DNA from: Palsa-744 sp036498265
GTDB taxonomy: Bacteria; Actinomycetota; Thermoleophilia; Solirubrobacterales; Solirubrobacteraceae
NCBI GenBank assembly: GCA_036498265.1
Contig: DASYFT010000005.1
Span: 186,001 to 250,000, forward strand
DNA length: 64,000 nt
Direction: 5' to 3'
Below the pieces are notes generated by a model that made no database searches, was not told where the DNA came from, and saw only the letters and a program-made list of their open reading frames with translations. Positions within the stretch are counted from its first letter, which is position 1, and each line of letters begins with the position of its first letter. Shown piece after piece: positions 1 through 7,782 of the stretch. Position numbers and translations under genes: made by a program.

Positions 1-418
1 GCCGCCTGCGCTCCCGTGCCGGGCCGGCTCCCGCCCAGCCAGGAGGCAGCCCGCCGAGGTAGACGATGCGCCGCACGCCGGCGGCGGCCGCCGCTGCGCC
101 GAACGTCTCGGCCGCCACGCGCTCTCGCTCGGCGAAGGGTGCGCTCTCCGAGGGCGTTCTCTCCATCGAGTGGATCAGGTAATAGGCAACCTCGACGCCC
201 TCGAGAGCGCGCTCGAGGCCCGAGCCGCTGAGGGCATCGCCACGAACGACCTCGAGCTCCGGCGGTGTCGCCTCCGGCGGCTCGGGCAGCCGGGCGAGCG
301 CCTCGGCGACGCGCGAGGGCCTTCGCGCGAGCGCGCGCACGAGATGACCGTCGGAGCGCAGGCGCGGGACGAGCAGAGAGCCGGCGAACCCGCTGGCGCC
401 GGTGACGAGCACTTGCAT
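1..418 (-). CDS. NAD(P)-binding SDR-family protein, partial at left edge
   Basis: This reverse-strand frame opens with ATG at 418 and has no stop before the window edge, so only about 139 N-terminal residues are visible. Residues 2-13 (QVLVTGASGFAG) are a beta strand followed by the glycine-rich dinucleotide loop of atypical/extended short-chain dehydrogenases. Residues 77-85 (VAYYLIHSM) and 114-124 (GVRRIVYLGGL) match strands 4 and 5 of the NmrA/NDUFA9-like branch, where a YYLxHSM segment is common. The C-terminal half lies outside the window, so substrate and exact role are unknown; an NAD(P)H-binding epimerase or reductase-like protein is the safest reading. Confidence 0.85.
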   Translation of the reverse strand, partial: MQVLVTGASGFAGSLLVPRLRSDGHLVRALARRPSRVAEALARLPEPPEATPPELEVVRGDALSGSGLERALEGVEVAYYLIHSMERTPSESAPFAERERVAAETFGAAAAAAGVRRIVYLGGLPPGWAGAGPARERRR

Positions 419-489
419 GTGCACAGATGATGACGCGGGGAGCGCCCGGGCCCGGAACGCTCGGAAAGTGCGCCCCGATCACCGAGATT

Positions 490-505
490 GTCACACCAAC
501 GTGAC
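490..505. promoter_or_regulatory. perfect inverted repeat in divergent intergenic region
   Basis: GTCAC (490-494) and GTGAC (501-505) are perfect inverted arms separated by six bases. They lie between the reverse-strand SDR gene (start 418) and the forward gene at 646. The shape suits a dimeric regulator, but no regulator can be named. The rest of 419-645 holds no convincing gene. Confidence 0.35.
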
Positions 506-645
506 TCGTTCCAGGCTATTTACGCTGAGCGATCGTTTTCTCTGCGATTTGCGAGGTGCCGCGTCGCGGGGCCTTGAGTGGGTCCCCGGATGGTGCTTTG
601 ATCGCTCGCGTTCCATCCAATTCGACTCGCGGGCGGGGGAAGACG

Positions 646-891
646 TTGGCACAGACCAGGCAGGCTGGGCGAGCGCCCACACGGGCGCGCAAGGTGACTT
701 GCGAGGATTGCTTCTTCCGCGTGAACCTCCTGTGCGCGCTCGAGCTCACCGAGCCCTGCGCCACGTTCCGCCCCCACGAGGCGCAGCTGAGGCCACCGCA
801 GCAGCTGCGCCTCGTCTTCCGCCAGGAGCGCCGCTCGCGCGCCGCCTGGGCGTTCCCGTCGGCCCAGGAGCAGGCCGCCCTCCACGCCTGA
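646..891 (+). CDS. small cysteine-rich protein (about 81 aa)
   Basis: The frame has a cysteine cluster near residue 20: CEDCFF, then LLCALEL, then EPCATFRP, four cysteines in about 23 residues, suggesting a small metal-binding domain. I chose TTG at 646 because a purine-rich GGGGGA (635-640) precedes it at normal Shine-Dalgarno distance and the cysteine motif follows directly. An upstream ATG at 556 in the same frame has no such support. The C-terminal part is basic and glutamine-rich. I do not recognise a named family; lineage-restricted zinc-binding proteins of this shape occur in actinobacteria. Function is unknown. Confidence 0.6.
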   Translation: MAQTRQAGRAPTRARKVTCEDCFFRVNLLCALELTEPCATFRPHEAQLRPPQQLRLVFRQERRSRAAWAFPSAQEQAALHA

Positions 892-1045
892 CCTCGGCGA
901 GGGCCGCTTCCCGCGGGATCCGCATCGCCGTGGGACCTCCAGCCCCGCGACGTCCGCCGCACCCGTGCCGGGCTGTCCTCAGAACGCTCCCTGGGGGTAT
1001 ATTCACGATGGACCTGCAATCTCTCGGCAGAGGACGGTGGCGAAG

Positions 1046-1501
1046 ATGGCAGCAAAAGACAGGATCGGCAAGGCCGCCGAAGCGGCCAGGGCGGCGCAGC
1101 GCAACCAGTACGTGCAGCGGCTGATCGAAGATGAGCAGCTTCGCTCGAGCCTGGCTGCAGCCTACGGCGCGGCCCGCAACGCGTACGGGCGCATGAGCAA
1201 CGGCAAGCCCGCGACGCGCGCTCTGTTCGAGGACCGCAAGCTCCAGCGCGAACTCAGAGATGCGGCGAACGCGCTGCGCGACGCCTCGGCCTCCCTGCGC
1301 GAACCTCCGAGGCGCAAGCGCAGGGGCGGCATCGGCCGCTCGCTGCTCCTGCTCGCGGTCGCGGCCGGGCTTGCGATGGTTCTCAGCGAGGAGCTGCGCT
1401 CGAAGGTGCTGGACCTCCTCTTCGGCGCGGAGGAGCAGTTCGACTACAGCTCGACCACGACGCCCGCGCAGCCCGCACCCGCGGGCGCGTCCGCGAGCTG
1501 A
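1046..1501 (+). CDS. hypothetical single-pass membrane protein (151 aa)
   Basis: Starts MAAKDRIGKAAEAARAAQRN after an AGAGGA ribosome-binding-like stretch around 1030. The first ~95 residues are charged and probably helical, rich in Ala, Arg and Glu. A basic patch (RRKRRGG) then precedes one hydrophobic segment (SLLLLAVAAGLAMVL), followed by a short acidic tail ending in Thr/Pro/Ala-rich sequence. The layout fits a cytoplasmic helical domain anchored by one membrane span with a short outer tail. No family recognised. An upstream in-frame ATG at 965 would add 27 residues without protein-like character, so I prefer 1046. Confidence 0.7.
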   Translation: MAAKDRIGKAAEAARAAQRNQYVQRLIEDEQLRSSLAAAYGAARNAYGRMSNGKPATRALFEDRKLQRELRDAANALRDASASLREPPRRKRRGGIGRSLLLLAVAAGLAMVLSEELRSKVLDLLFGAEEQFDYSSTTTPAQPAPAGASAS

Positions 1502-1516
1502 GCCTCCGTCACGGCG

Positions 1517-2182
1517 ATGACCGCGGTGGATGCGACCACGGTGGGCAGGCCTCGCGCAGATGGCGCCGCGCGCTCGCAGACGCCGGCGCCACCGGCCCGC
1601 TCGCTCTCGGGTGAGAAGGCGCAGCGGATAATCGACTCGATGCGCCGCAGCGTCGCGCGCCGCGGCACAGCCGGCTCGACCTTCGATCGCGTCTCGCGCG
1701 AGGCAGGGGTCTCCAGGGGTCTGCTGCACTACTACTTCGGCACGAAGGAGCAGCTGCTCGTCGAGGCCGTTCGGCGTGACTGCGAGCTGCGCCTGGAGCT
1801 GCTCGAGCGCAGGCTGTCGACCGCACAGAGCGCCGAGGACTACATCGGCCTCATGGCCGAGAACCTCGAGGAGACCATCCGCGACGATCCTGATTTCCTC
1901 ACACTGGTCTACGAGCTGTTCACCCTCTCACGCCGAAACGTCGACATCGCTGTCGAGTACGCCGGCCTGATGCGCCGCACGCGCGAACACGTCGCCGGGA
2001 TGCTGGCGGCCGCCCAGCAAGAGGGGATCCTGTCCCTGCACGCCGAGCCGGAGGCCATCGCCGAGATCCTCTTCTCCCTCGGCGATGGGCTCGCCCTGCG
2101 GATGCTGAGCGAGCCGGAGCGTGACTTCACCGCCACGATCAGCGCCGGGATCGAGTGCGCGCAGGCGCTGCTCACCGATTGA
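1517..2182 (+). CDS. TetR/AcrR family transcriptional regulator
   Basis: The 221-residue product has a typical TetR DNA-binding domain at about residues 34-80. Helix-turn-helix residues 54-75 include STFDRVSREAGVSRGLLHYY followed by FGTKEQLL, the conserved end of the TetR recognition region. The remainder is an all-helical ligand-binding/dimerisation domain of usual size. An N-terminal Ala/Pro-rich extension of about 30 residues precedes the domain, so the true start could be further in. It follows the membrane protein gene by 15 bases and precedes the FmdB-like gene; neither gives a clear target. The ligand cannot be predicted. Confidence 0.9.
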   Translation: MTAVDATTVGRPRADGAARSQTPAPPARSLSGEKAQRIIDSMRRSVARRGTAGSTFDRVSREAGVSRGLLHYYFGTKEQLLVEAVRRDCELRLELLERRLSTAQSAEDYIGLMAENLEETIRDDPDFLTLVYELFTLSRRNVDIAVEYAGLMRRTREHVAGMLAAAQQEGILSLHAEPEAIAEILFSLGDGLALRMLSEPERDFTATISAGIECAQALLTD

Positions 2183-2188
2183 CGCTCA

Positions 2189-2194
2189 TATAAT
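2189..2194 (+). promoter_or_regulatory. -10 box TATAAT of the FmdB-like gene
   Basis: A perfect TATAAT lies ten bases before the ATG at 2205, so the transcript would have almost no leader. Confidence 0.6.
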
Positions 2195-2204
2195 CGGCTG
2201 CGAC

Positions 2205-2549
2205 ATGCCGATCTACGAGTACAGACGCCCGGACGGCACGACGTTCGAGATCCAGCAGTCGTTCAGCGACGAGCCACTCCAGGTCGATCCCGAGACCGGC
2301 GTGCCCGTGGAGCGCGTCCTTCACCCGCCGGCCGTTCACTTCAAGGGCAAAGGCTTCTACAACACCGACTACGGCACGCGCAAGCGCCAGCGGGAGACGG
2401 CCGCTGCCGAGAAGCCGTCGAGCTCGGATGGCGCCGGGGCGAGCGGTGACTCGGCGGGCTCGAGCGCCGGCGAGGCGAAGGGCGAGTCGAGCGGCAAGCC
2501 CGCCAAGAGCACCGGCTCGGACGCCAAGCCCGTCGCGGCGAGCGGCTAG
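2205..2549 (+). CDS. FmdB-like protein with degenerate zinc ribbon
   Basis: The first ~58 residues follow the FmdB regulatory/zinc-ribbon family closely: MPIYEYR at the start, VERVLHPPAVHFKGKGFYNT in the middle and TDYG after it. The positions that normally hold two CxxC zinc pairs are occupied by non-cysteine residues (RRPDG and DPETG), and the protein contains no cysteine. The remaining ~55 residues are a low-complexity Ser/Gly/Ala/Lys tail. The family fold is probably kept without metal. Function is poorly known even in the family. The gene stands alone between tetR and a convergent LCP gene. Confidence 0.8.
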   Translation: MPIYEYRRPDGTTFEIQQSFSDEPLQVDPETGVPVERVLHPPAVHFKGKGFYNTDYGTRKRQRETAAAEKPSSSDGAGASGDSAGSSAGEAKGESSGKPAKSTGSDAKPVAASG

Positions 2550-2555
2550 CAGTCC

Positions 2556-2579
2556 GCGGGGCCGGCGACGGACCCCCGC
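2556..2579. terminator. GC-rich hairpin between convergent genes
   Basis: GCGGGG (2556-2561) pairs with CCCCGC (2574-2579) around a 12-base loop, in the gap between the FmdB-like and LCP stop codons. It lacks a T-run, as is common for GC-rich actinobacterial terminators. Confidence 0.35.
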
Positions 2580-2591
2580 ACCTCGCCGTGC

Positions 2592-3716
2592 TCAGCCGCT
2601 CATGAAGCGCGCAACCGCCGCGCGGCGTTCTGCTTCTGAGACCGTCAGGCCCACCTCGCCGTCCGGCAGGGTCGTGGTCCCCGACGGTTTCAGCACGTGG
2701 GTCGGCGGCGTGCCGCCCGTGCCCAGCGCGGCGAACAGGCCGAGCAGCGTGGGTCCGCTCATGTCGGAGATGATCGCCGGCGGCGCGTTCCAAGCGATCC
2801 ACGGCAGGCGGAAGAAGCTCGACGGTGAGAGCACCCTGCTCTTCATCGCGTTGAACAGCGCCTGCTGGTGTTCCTGGCGCGTGAGGTCGTTCTGCGAGCG
2901 CGCGCACAGGTTCTCCCGGGTCCGCGCCAGGGCGAGCGCCGCCTTGCCGTCGAGGTGATGCGTGCCGGCCGGCAGCTTGAGCGTGTAGCCGCCCTGGCTG
3001 AAGCCGCCGTCGATGCGCGATTCGATGCAGCCACCCGTGTAGTCGACGCCGCCCATGGAGTCGATCAGCTGCGGGAAGTTTTCGAAGTTGACTTCGATCA
3101 GGTGGTTGATCGGGACGCCGAGCCAGCGCTTGATGACTTCGATCGACTCCTTGGGACCGCCGAAGGCATGCGCCGCGTTGATCTTCTGCAGGCCGTGCCC
3201 CGGGATGTCGATGACGGTGTCCCGCGGGATCGACAGGCGGGCCGCGTGGCCGCCTCCGGTGCGGATCAGCATGATCGTGTCCGACCGGCCCGGTCCCGAC
3301 TTTTCGGCTCCGGGTTCCTTGCTGTTCTTCTGCCGCGTGTCGGAGCCCAGAACGAGGATGTTGTTAGCCGAGGTCAGCGGGAAGCCGGCCGGGTCCAGGG
3401 CGCTCGCGACGTCGCTCGGCGGCGAGGTCCGTTCGAAGTGGGAGCTGATGAAGAACAGCAGCAGCGAGAGCACCAGCCAGCCCACCACGAGCCCGAGCAG
3501 GCCCAGGAGCACCCGCCGGCGGCTGGTCCATCGCCGCCAGCCCGCGCGCGACCCGGTGCCACCCGCCCGCGGCAGGCGACCGCGCCCGTCGCGCCCGCCA
3601 CGAGCCCCCGCAGCCACCCGGCCCGCCGGACCGAGCTCCTCCTCGCGTCCGGGCAGCAGCCGCCGGCGGGCTCGGTAGCGCGTGTACTGCGGCGGATGCT
3701 GGCGGTCCTCGGGCAC
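2592..3716 (-). CDS. LytR-CpsA-Psr (LCP) family cell-wall ligase
   Basis: The 374-residue product has a basic, Gly/Arg-rich cytoplasmic N-terminus, one membrane span (about 69-91), then an extracytoplasmic LCP domain. Conserved LCP features are present: LGSDTR (123-128), GRSDTIML (143-150), SIPRD (162-166), KINAAHAFGG (178-187), LARTR (263-267) and DLTRQEHQQ (277-285). Cys230 and Cys271 could form a disulfide. LCP enzymes transfer undecaprenyl-phosphate-linked glycopolymers onto peptidoglycan or other acceptors outside the membrane. The GTG start at 3716 sits seven bases after a TAGGGT box shared with the divergent rsmI promoter. Confidence 0.93.
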   Translation of the reverse strand: MPEDRQHPPQYTRYRARRRLLPGREEELGPAGRVAAGARGGRDGRGRLPRAGGTGSRAGWRRWTSRRRVLLGLLGLVVGWLVLSLLLFFISSHFERTSPPSDVASALDPAGFPLTSANNILVLGSDTRQKNSKEPGAEKSGPGRSDTIMLIRTGGGHAARLSIPRDTVIDIPGHGLQKINAAHAFGGPKESIEVIKRWLGVPINHLIEVNFENFPQLIDSMGGVDYTGGCIESRIDGGFSQGGYTLKLPAGTHHLDGKAALALARTRENLCARSQNDLTRQEHQQALFNAMKSRVLSPSSFFRLPWIAWNAPPAIISDMSGPTLLGLFAALGTGGTPPTHVLKPSGTTTLPDGEVGLTVSEAERRAAVARFMSG

Positions 3717-3723
3717 GGGTAGG

Positions 3724-3733
3724 ACCCTATATT
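3724..3733. promoter_or_regulatory. overlapping divergent -10 boxes (LCP / rsmI)
   Basis: Reverse-strand TAGGGT (3729 to 3724) lies 7 bases before the LCP GTG. Forward-strand TATATT (3728-3733) lies 6 bases before the rsmI ATG. The two boxes share bases 3728-3729 and both would give leaderless transcripts. Confidence 0.65.
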
Positions 3734-3739
3734 TGCGAC

Positions 3740-4570
3740 ATGACTCCCGCGGAGGCGGCGGTCGGCCGGCTGGTCGTGTGTCCGACCCCGATCGGCAACC
3801 TCGAAGACGTGACCCCGCGGGTGCTCGCCGCGCTGGAGAGCGCCGACGTGATCGCCTGCGAGGACACGCGTCACACCAGGGTGCTGCTCGACCGTTACGG
3901 AATCCGCGCCCGGCTCGTCAGCCTCCACGAGCACAACGAACGCGCACGAGAGGGAGAGCTGCTCGCACGGATCGCCGCGGGAGAGGTGGTCGCGCTGGTA
4001 TCCGACGCCGGCACGCCGCTGGTCTCCGACCCCGGCTACGCGCTCGTGCGCGCATGCCTGGGGGAGGGGCTGGCGGTCGAGGTGCTGCCGGGCCCCAGCG
4101 CCGTCATCACCGCGCTTGTCGCCTCCGGCCTGCCACTCGAGCGCTGGACGTTCGTGGGGTTCCTGCCCCGCTCGCGCCGCGAGCGCGAGGAGCTGCTCGC
4201 AGGGGCCGGTGAGACGCTCGTTGCGTTCGAGTCTCCCCGCCGCCTCGTCGCCACGCTGGCGCTGCTCGCCGAGAGCGATCCCGACCGGCCGGTCGCCGTC
4301 TGCCGGGAGCTGACCAAGCGCCACGAGGAAGTCCGCCGTGGAGGTGCCGCCGAGCTCGAGGCGCACTACCGCGAGGTGCCGCCGCGCGGCGAGATCGTGC
4401 TGGTGTGCGGCGCCGCCCCTGCCGGCCGTGCCGACCGGGAGGAGGCGCTCGCGGCGGTGCGCGACCTCATCGGTGCCGGAGCGCGGGCACGTCCGGCGGC
4501 CGCGGCTGTCTCGAGGCTCACCGGTCTCGCCGCCAACGAGCTCTACCGGGCACTCACCGGCGAGAGCTGA
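3740..4570 (+). CDS. rsmI: 16S rRNA (cytidine1402-2'-O)-methyltransferase RsmI
   Basis: The 276-residue protein is normal length for RsmI, an SAM-dependent enzyme of the tetrapyrrole-methylase fold that methylates the ribose of C1402 in the 16S decoding centre. Diagnostic motifs are CPTPIGNLEDVT (14-25), IACEDTRHT (38-46), SLHEHNE (61-67), SDAGTPLVSDPG (88-99) and FVGFLPR in the second half. The ATG at 3740 follows a TATATT box by six bases, indicating a leaderless message. It precedes metG by 92 bases with an independent promoter between them. Confidence 0.96.
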   Translation: MTPAEAAVGRLVVCPTPIGNLEDVTPRVLAALESADVIACEDTRHTRVLLDRYGIRARLVSLHEHNERAREGELLARIAAGEVVALVSDAGTPLVSDPGYALVRACLGEGLAVEVLPGPSAVITALVASGLPLERWTFVGFLPRSRREREELLAGAGETLVAFESPRRLVATLALLAESDPDRPVAVCRELTKRHEEVRRGGAAELEAHYREVPPRGEIVLVCGAAPAGRADREEALAAVRDLIGAGARARPAAAAVSRLTGLAANELYRALTGES

Positions 4571-4647
4571 GGGGGCAGGCCGGATGGCGGCCGGGAGTCT
4601 CCGCCGCGAGGTTCGCCTCGTCGAGGGGACGCCGCGGTGCGCCGCAG

Positions 4648-4653
4648 TAGCCT
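4648..4653 (+). promoter_or_regulatory. -10 box TAGCCT of metG
   Basis: TAGCCT lies 9 bases before the metG ATG; no Shine-Dalgarno sequence is visible between them. Confidence 0.5.
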
Positions 4654-4662
4654 GCAGCGGCG

Positions 4663-6162
4663 ATGGCCTACTACGTGACCACGCCGATCTACTACGTCAA
4701 CGCGGCGCCCCACCTCGGGCACGCCTACACGACGATCGCCGCCGACGTGATGGCGCGCCATCACCGGCAGCGCGGGGAGGAGGTGTTCTTCCTCACGGGA
4801 ACCGACGAGCACGGCGAGCCGGTCGCCGACGCCGCGCACGCGCTCGGCTTGGAGCCGCAGGAGCTGGCCGACCGCAACGCCGAGCGCTTCAAGGCGCTCG
4901 CGCCGCAGATCGAGGCGACGAACGACTTCTTCATCCGCACCACCGATCCCCAGCACGAAGCGAAGGTCCAGGAGGTGCTCGGGCGGGTGCGGGACAACGG
5001 GTTCGTCTACGAGGGCACCTACGAAGGCTGGTACTGCCCGAGGTGCGCGGACTTCAAGCCCGAGAACGAAATCGACGAGGGCAGGCTCTGCCCGATCCAC
5101 CACATCGAGCTGACGCGCGAGCAGGAGGACAACTACTTCTTCAGGCTGTCGGCCTTCCAGGAGCGGCTCGAGGCGCTCTACGCCGAGCGGGAGGACTTCA
5201 TCGCGCCCCGTGTCCGCTACAACGAGGCGCTCTCCTTCATCCGCTCCGGGCTGCACGACGTGCCGCTCACGCGACACAAGCTCACCTGGGGCGTCCAGGT
5301 GCCGTGGGATCCCGAGCATGTCTTCTACGTCTGGTTCGACGCGCTGCTGAACTACTACACGGCCCTGTCCTACGCCGATCCGCGACAGGACCTGACCGAG
5401 CGGTTCTGGCCCCCCAGCCACCACCTGATCGCCAAGGACATCCTCCGATTCCACGCCGTCTACTGGCCGGCGCTGCTGATGGCGGCCGAGCTCGAGCTGC
5501 CCCGGCACATCTTCGTGCACGGCTACCTGCTGATGGAAGGCGAGAAGATGAGCAAGTCGCTCGGGAACGTGCTCGACCCGTTCGAGGTGATCGAGCGGTT
5601 CGGAGCGGACGCGCTGCGCTTCTACCTGTTGCGCGATGTCCCCTTCGGGGCGGACGGCTCGGTCTCGACCGCCGCCTTCGAGCTGCGCTACGAGACCGAG
5701 CTGGCGAACGAGCTCGGCAACCTCGCCAGCCGGACGATCGCCATGATCGCGCGCTACCGCGGCGGGTCGGTACCCGCGGGGGACATCGATCGCGCCATCG
5801 GCCCCGACTTCGACGGTCTCGCGCAGGGCGTCGCGACGCTCCTCGACGGGGCCCAGCTGACCGCCGCGCTCGAGGAGATCTGGCAGCGGGTCAGGCGGTT
5901 GAACCGCTACGTCGAGGAGCAGGCGCCATGGCAGCTCGCCAAGGAGGACTCACGCGCGGCCGACCTCGACCGGGTGCTGCGCACGCTCGTCGAGGGGCTG
6001 CGCGTCCTCGCGGTGCTGCTGTGGCCCTACGTACCCTCGAGCGCCGAGCGCCTGCTCGGCGCGCTCGGCGCGCCGGACGTCTCGCTGGCGGGCGCCCGGC
6101 TGGGCGCCGGCCGGGTCGAGCGCGTCGGCGAGCTGGACCCGCTGTTCCCCAAGAACCGGTAG
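4663..6162 (+). CDS. metG: methionyl-tRNA synthetase
   Basis: Class I synthetase of 499 residues that charges tRNA-Met with methionine. The ATP-binding HIGH motif appears as HLGH (17-20) and the KMSKS loop is intact at 295-299. A connective zinc-knuckle region has C125, C128, C143 and H146. The C-terminus ends with the anticodon-binding helical domain, with no extra EMAP/Arc1p-type tRNA-binding domain, so this is the short form. Stop (6162) to tatD start is only 7 bases, which begins the metG-tatD-rsmA-ispE operon, a common bacterial gene order. Confidence 0.97.
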   Translation: MAYYVTTPIYYVNAAPHLGHAYTTIAADVMARHHRQRGEEVFFLTGTDEHGEPVADAAHALGLEPQELADRNAERFKALAPQIEATNDFFIRTTDPQHEAKVQEVLGRVRDNGFVYEGTYEGWYCPRCADFKPENEIDEGRLCPIHHIELTREQEDNYFFRLSAFQERLEALYAEREDFIAPRVRYNEALSFIRSGLHDVPLTRHKLTWGVQVPWDPEHVFYVWFDALLNYYTALSYADPRQDLTERFWPPSHHLIAKDILRFHAVYWPALLMAAELELPRHIFVHGYLLMEGEKMSKSLGNVLDPFEVIERFGADALRFYLLRDVPFGADGSVSTAAFELRYETELANELGNLASRTIAMIARYRGGSVPAGDIDRAIGPDFDGLAQGVATLLDGAQLTAALEEIWQRVRRLNRYVEEQAPWQLAKEDSRAADLDRVLRTLVEGLRVLAVLLWPYVPSSAERLLGALGAPDVSLAGARLGAGRVERVGELDPLFPKNR

Positions 6163-6169
6163 CGACGGA

Positions 6170-6922
6170 GTGATCGACTCCCACACCCACCTGGACCTGT
6201 GCGAGCCGCCAAACGCGGAGCTGGTGGCGGCCGCCGAGACGGCCGGCGTGCATCGCATCCTCACCGTCGGCATCGACGGGTCGTCGTGTCGCGCAGCACT
6301 TACGGCGGCCGATGACTTCCCCCAGGTCTACGCCGCCATCGGCAGGCATCCGAACTCTGCCAAGGGGTTCGACGAGGTCGACCTGGCCGAGCTGCGAGGG
6401 CTGGCCGCGCACGAGCGCTGCCGGGCGATCGGAGAGACGGGGCTCGACTTCTACCGCGAGGGTGCCCCGCGCGAGGATCAGCAACGCGCCTTCGCAGCGC
6501 AGATCGCGCTCGCGCGCGAGACCGGCAAGCCGCTGGTCATCCACACGCGCGCAGCCGCGGAGGCGACGCTCGCGCAGCTCGGCGCCGAAGCCGACGGCGT
6601 CAGCGTCGTGATGCACTGCTTCTCGATGCCCGACCAGCTGGAGCAGTGCCTCGAGCGCGGCTATGCCATCTCGTTCGCCGGCAACGTCACCTACCGCAGT
6701 GCCGCCGATCTCGCCGGCGCGGCGCGGCTCGTGCCCGACGAGCGGCTGCTGGTGGAGACCGATGCGCCGTACCTCGCCCCGGCGCCCGTGCGCGGCCGGC
6801 CCAACCAGCCGGCGTTCGTGATGCACACGCTGGCCTTCCTGGCGCAGCTGCGCGGCGTCGGGGCCGGCGAGCTGGCGGCGATCGTCGAGCGCAACGCCAC
6901 GCGGCTGTTCGGCTGGGCATGA
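6170..6922 (+). CDS. tatD: TatD family metal-dependent hydrolase (DNase)
   Basis: A 250-residue TIM-barrel amidohydrolase-like protein. The metal ligands are readable: HTH (5-7), E89 in GET, H125 in VIHTR, H149 in VMHCF and D198 in ETDAPYL. These match TatD/YcfH-type 3'-5' exonucleases. The GTG start at 6170 follows the metG stop by 7 bases. Its 3' end overlaps rsmA in an ATGA junction, implying translational coupling. The metG-tatD-rsmA order is widespread, supporting a housekeeping nuclease role. Confidence 0.93.
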   Translation: MIDSHTHLDLCEPPNAELVAAAETAGVHRILTVGIDGSSCRAALTAADDFPQVYAAIGRHPNSAKGFDEVDLAELRGLAAHERCRAIGETGLDFYREGAPREDQQRAFAAQIALARETGKPLVIHTRAAAEATLAQLGAEADGVSVVMHCFSMPDQLEQCLERGYAISFAGNVTYRSAADLAGAARLVPDERLLVETDAPYLAPAPVRGRPNQPAFVMHTLAFLAQLRGVGAGELAAIVERNATRLFGWA

Positions 6923-7782
6923 GCGCCGTGGCAGAGCTGCCGAGCCAGCCAACGCTGAGGCGCCTGCGCCGCTTCGGTGTGCGCCCCGACCGCGATCTGG
7001 GACAGAACTTCCTGATCGACTCCAACATCCTCGGCGTGATCGAGCGCGCGGCCGAGCTCGGCGACGACGACGTCGTGCTGGAGATCGGCGGTGGCGTGGG
7101 GGTGCTCTCGGAGCACCTCGCCGAGCGGGTCGCGCACGTGCACGTCATCGAGATCGACCAGCGCCTGCGAGACGCGCTGCTCGACGCGACGGAGCCGCAC
7201 GCCAACGTGACCGTGCACTGGGCCGATGCGATGACGATGGACCTCGCGACGCTGTCCCCGGCGCCCACCAAGGTGGTTGCGAACCTGCCCTACGGGATCG
7301 CCGCCGGAGCGCTTCTGCGGACCATCGAGGAGCTGCCCGGCGTGGGGCTGTGGATTGCGATGACGCAGCGGGAGGTCGGCGAGCGGCTCGCCGCCGCGCC
7401 CGGGAGCGGCGCCTATGGCGTGCCCTCGGTGATCGCCCAGCTCGCCTGCGACGTGCAGGTCATCCGGGCGATCCCCCGCACCGTCTTCCACCCCGTGCCG
7501 AACGTCGACTCGGTACTCGTCAGGCTGCGCCGCCGAGCAGCCGGGGAGCCGGGGCAGCCGGCCTCGGGCTCGAGTCCGGCGCTTCGCGCGCTGGTGGCCG
7601 GCGCGTTCGCCCACCGGCGCAAGACGCTCGCAGGGTCGCTTACCCTCTCCGGCCGCCTCGCCGGGCCCTCCCGCGAGCAGGTGCGCGAGGCCCTTCAGCA
7701 GCTGGGCCATCCACCGGACGTACGGGCCGAGCGCCTCGCCCCGGAGGAGTTCCGCGCGCTCGCGGGGCTGCTGGGGCGGTGA
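6919..7782 (+). CDS. rsmA: 16S rRNA dimethyladenosine transferase RsmA (KsgA)
   Basis: The 287-residue enzyme uses SAM to dimethylate A1518 and A1519 near the 16S 3' end during 30S maturation. Motifs: GQNFL (28-32), SAM-binding LEIGGGVGVL (54-63), acidic IEID (77-80) and the catalytic NLPY (122-125). The C-terminal helical domain has the family's FAHRRKTL-like segment. The start overlaps the tatD stop by four bases, and its stop overlaps the ispE GTG by four bases, so all three are likely co-translated. Confidence 0.96.
   Translation: MSAVAELPSQPTLRRLRRFGVRPDRDLGQNFLIDSNILGVIERAAELGDDDVVLEIGGGVGVLSEHLAERVAHVHVIEIDQRLRDALLDATEPHANVTVHWADAMTMDLATLSPAPTKVVANLPYGIAAGALLRTIEELPGVGLWIAMTQREVGERLAAAPGSGAYGVPSVIAQLACDVQVIRAIPRTVFHPVPNVDSVLVRLRRRAAGEPGQPASGSSPALRALVAGAFAHRRKTLAGSLTLSGRLAGPSREQVREALQQLGHPPDVRAERLAPEEFRALAGLLGR

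Noticed and set aside
490..505. CRP/FNR-type site
   Set aside because: The arms are in the reverse order of the TGTGA-N6-TCACA consensus.
402..1124. Forward frame of 240 codons across the first intergenic region
   Set aside because: No domain pattern, and it conflicts with the Cys-rich gene at 646 and the membrane gene at 1046, which have better start signals.
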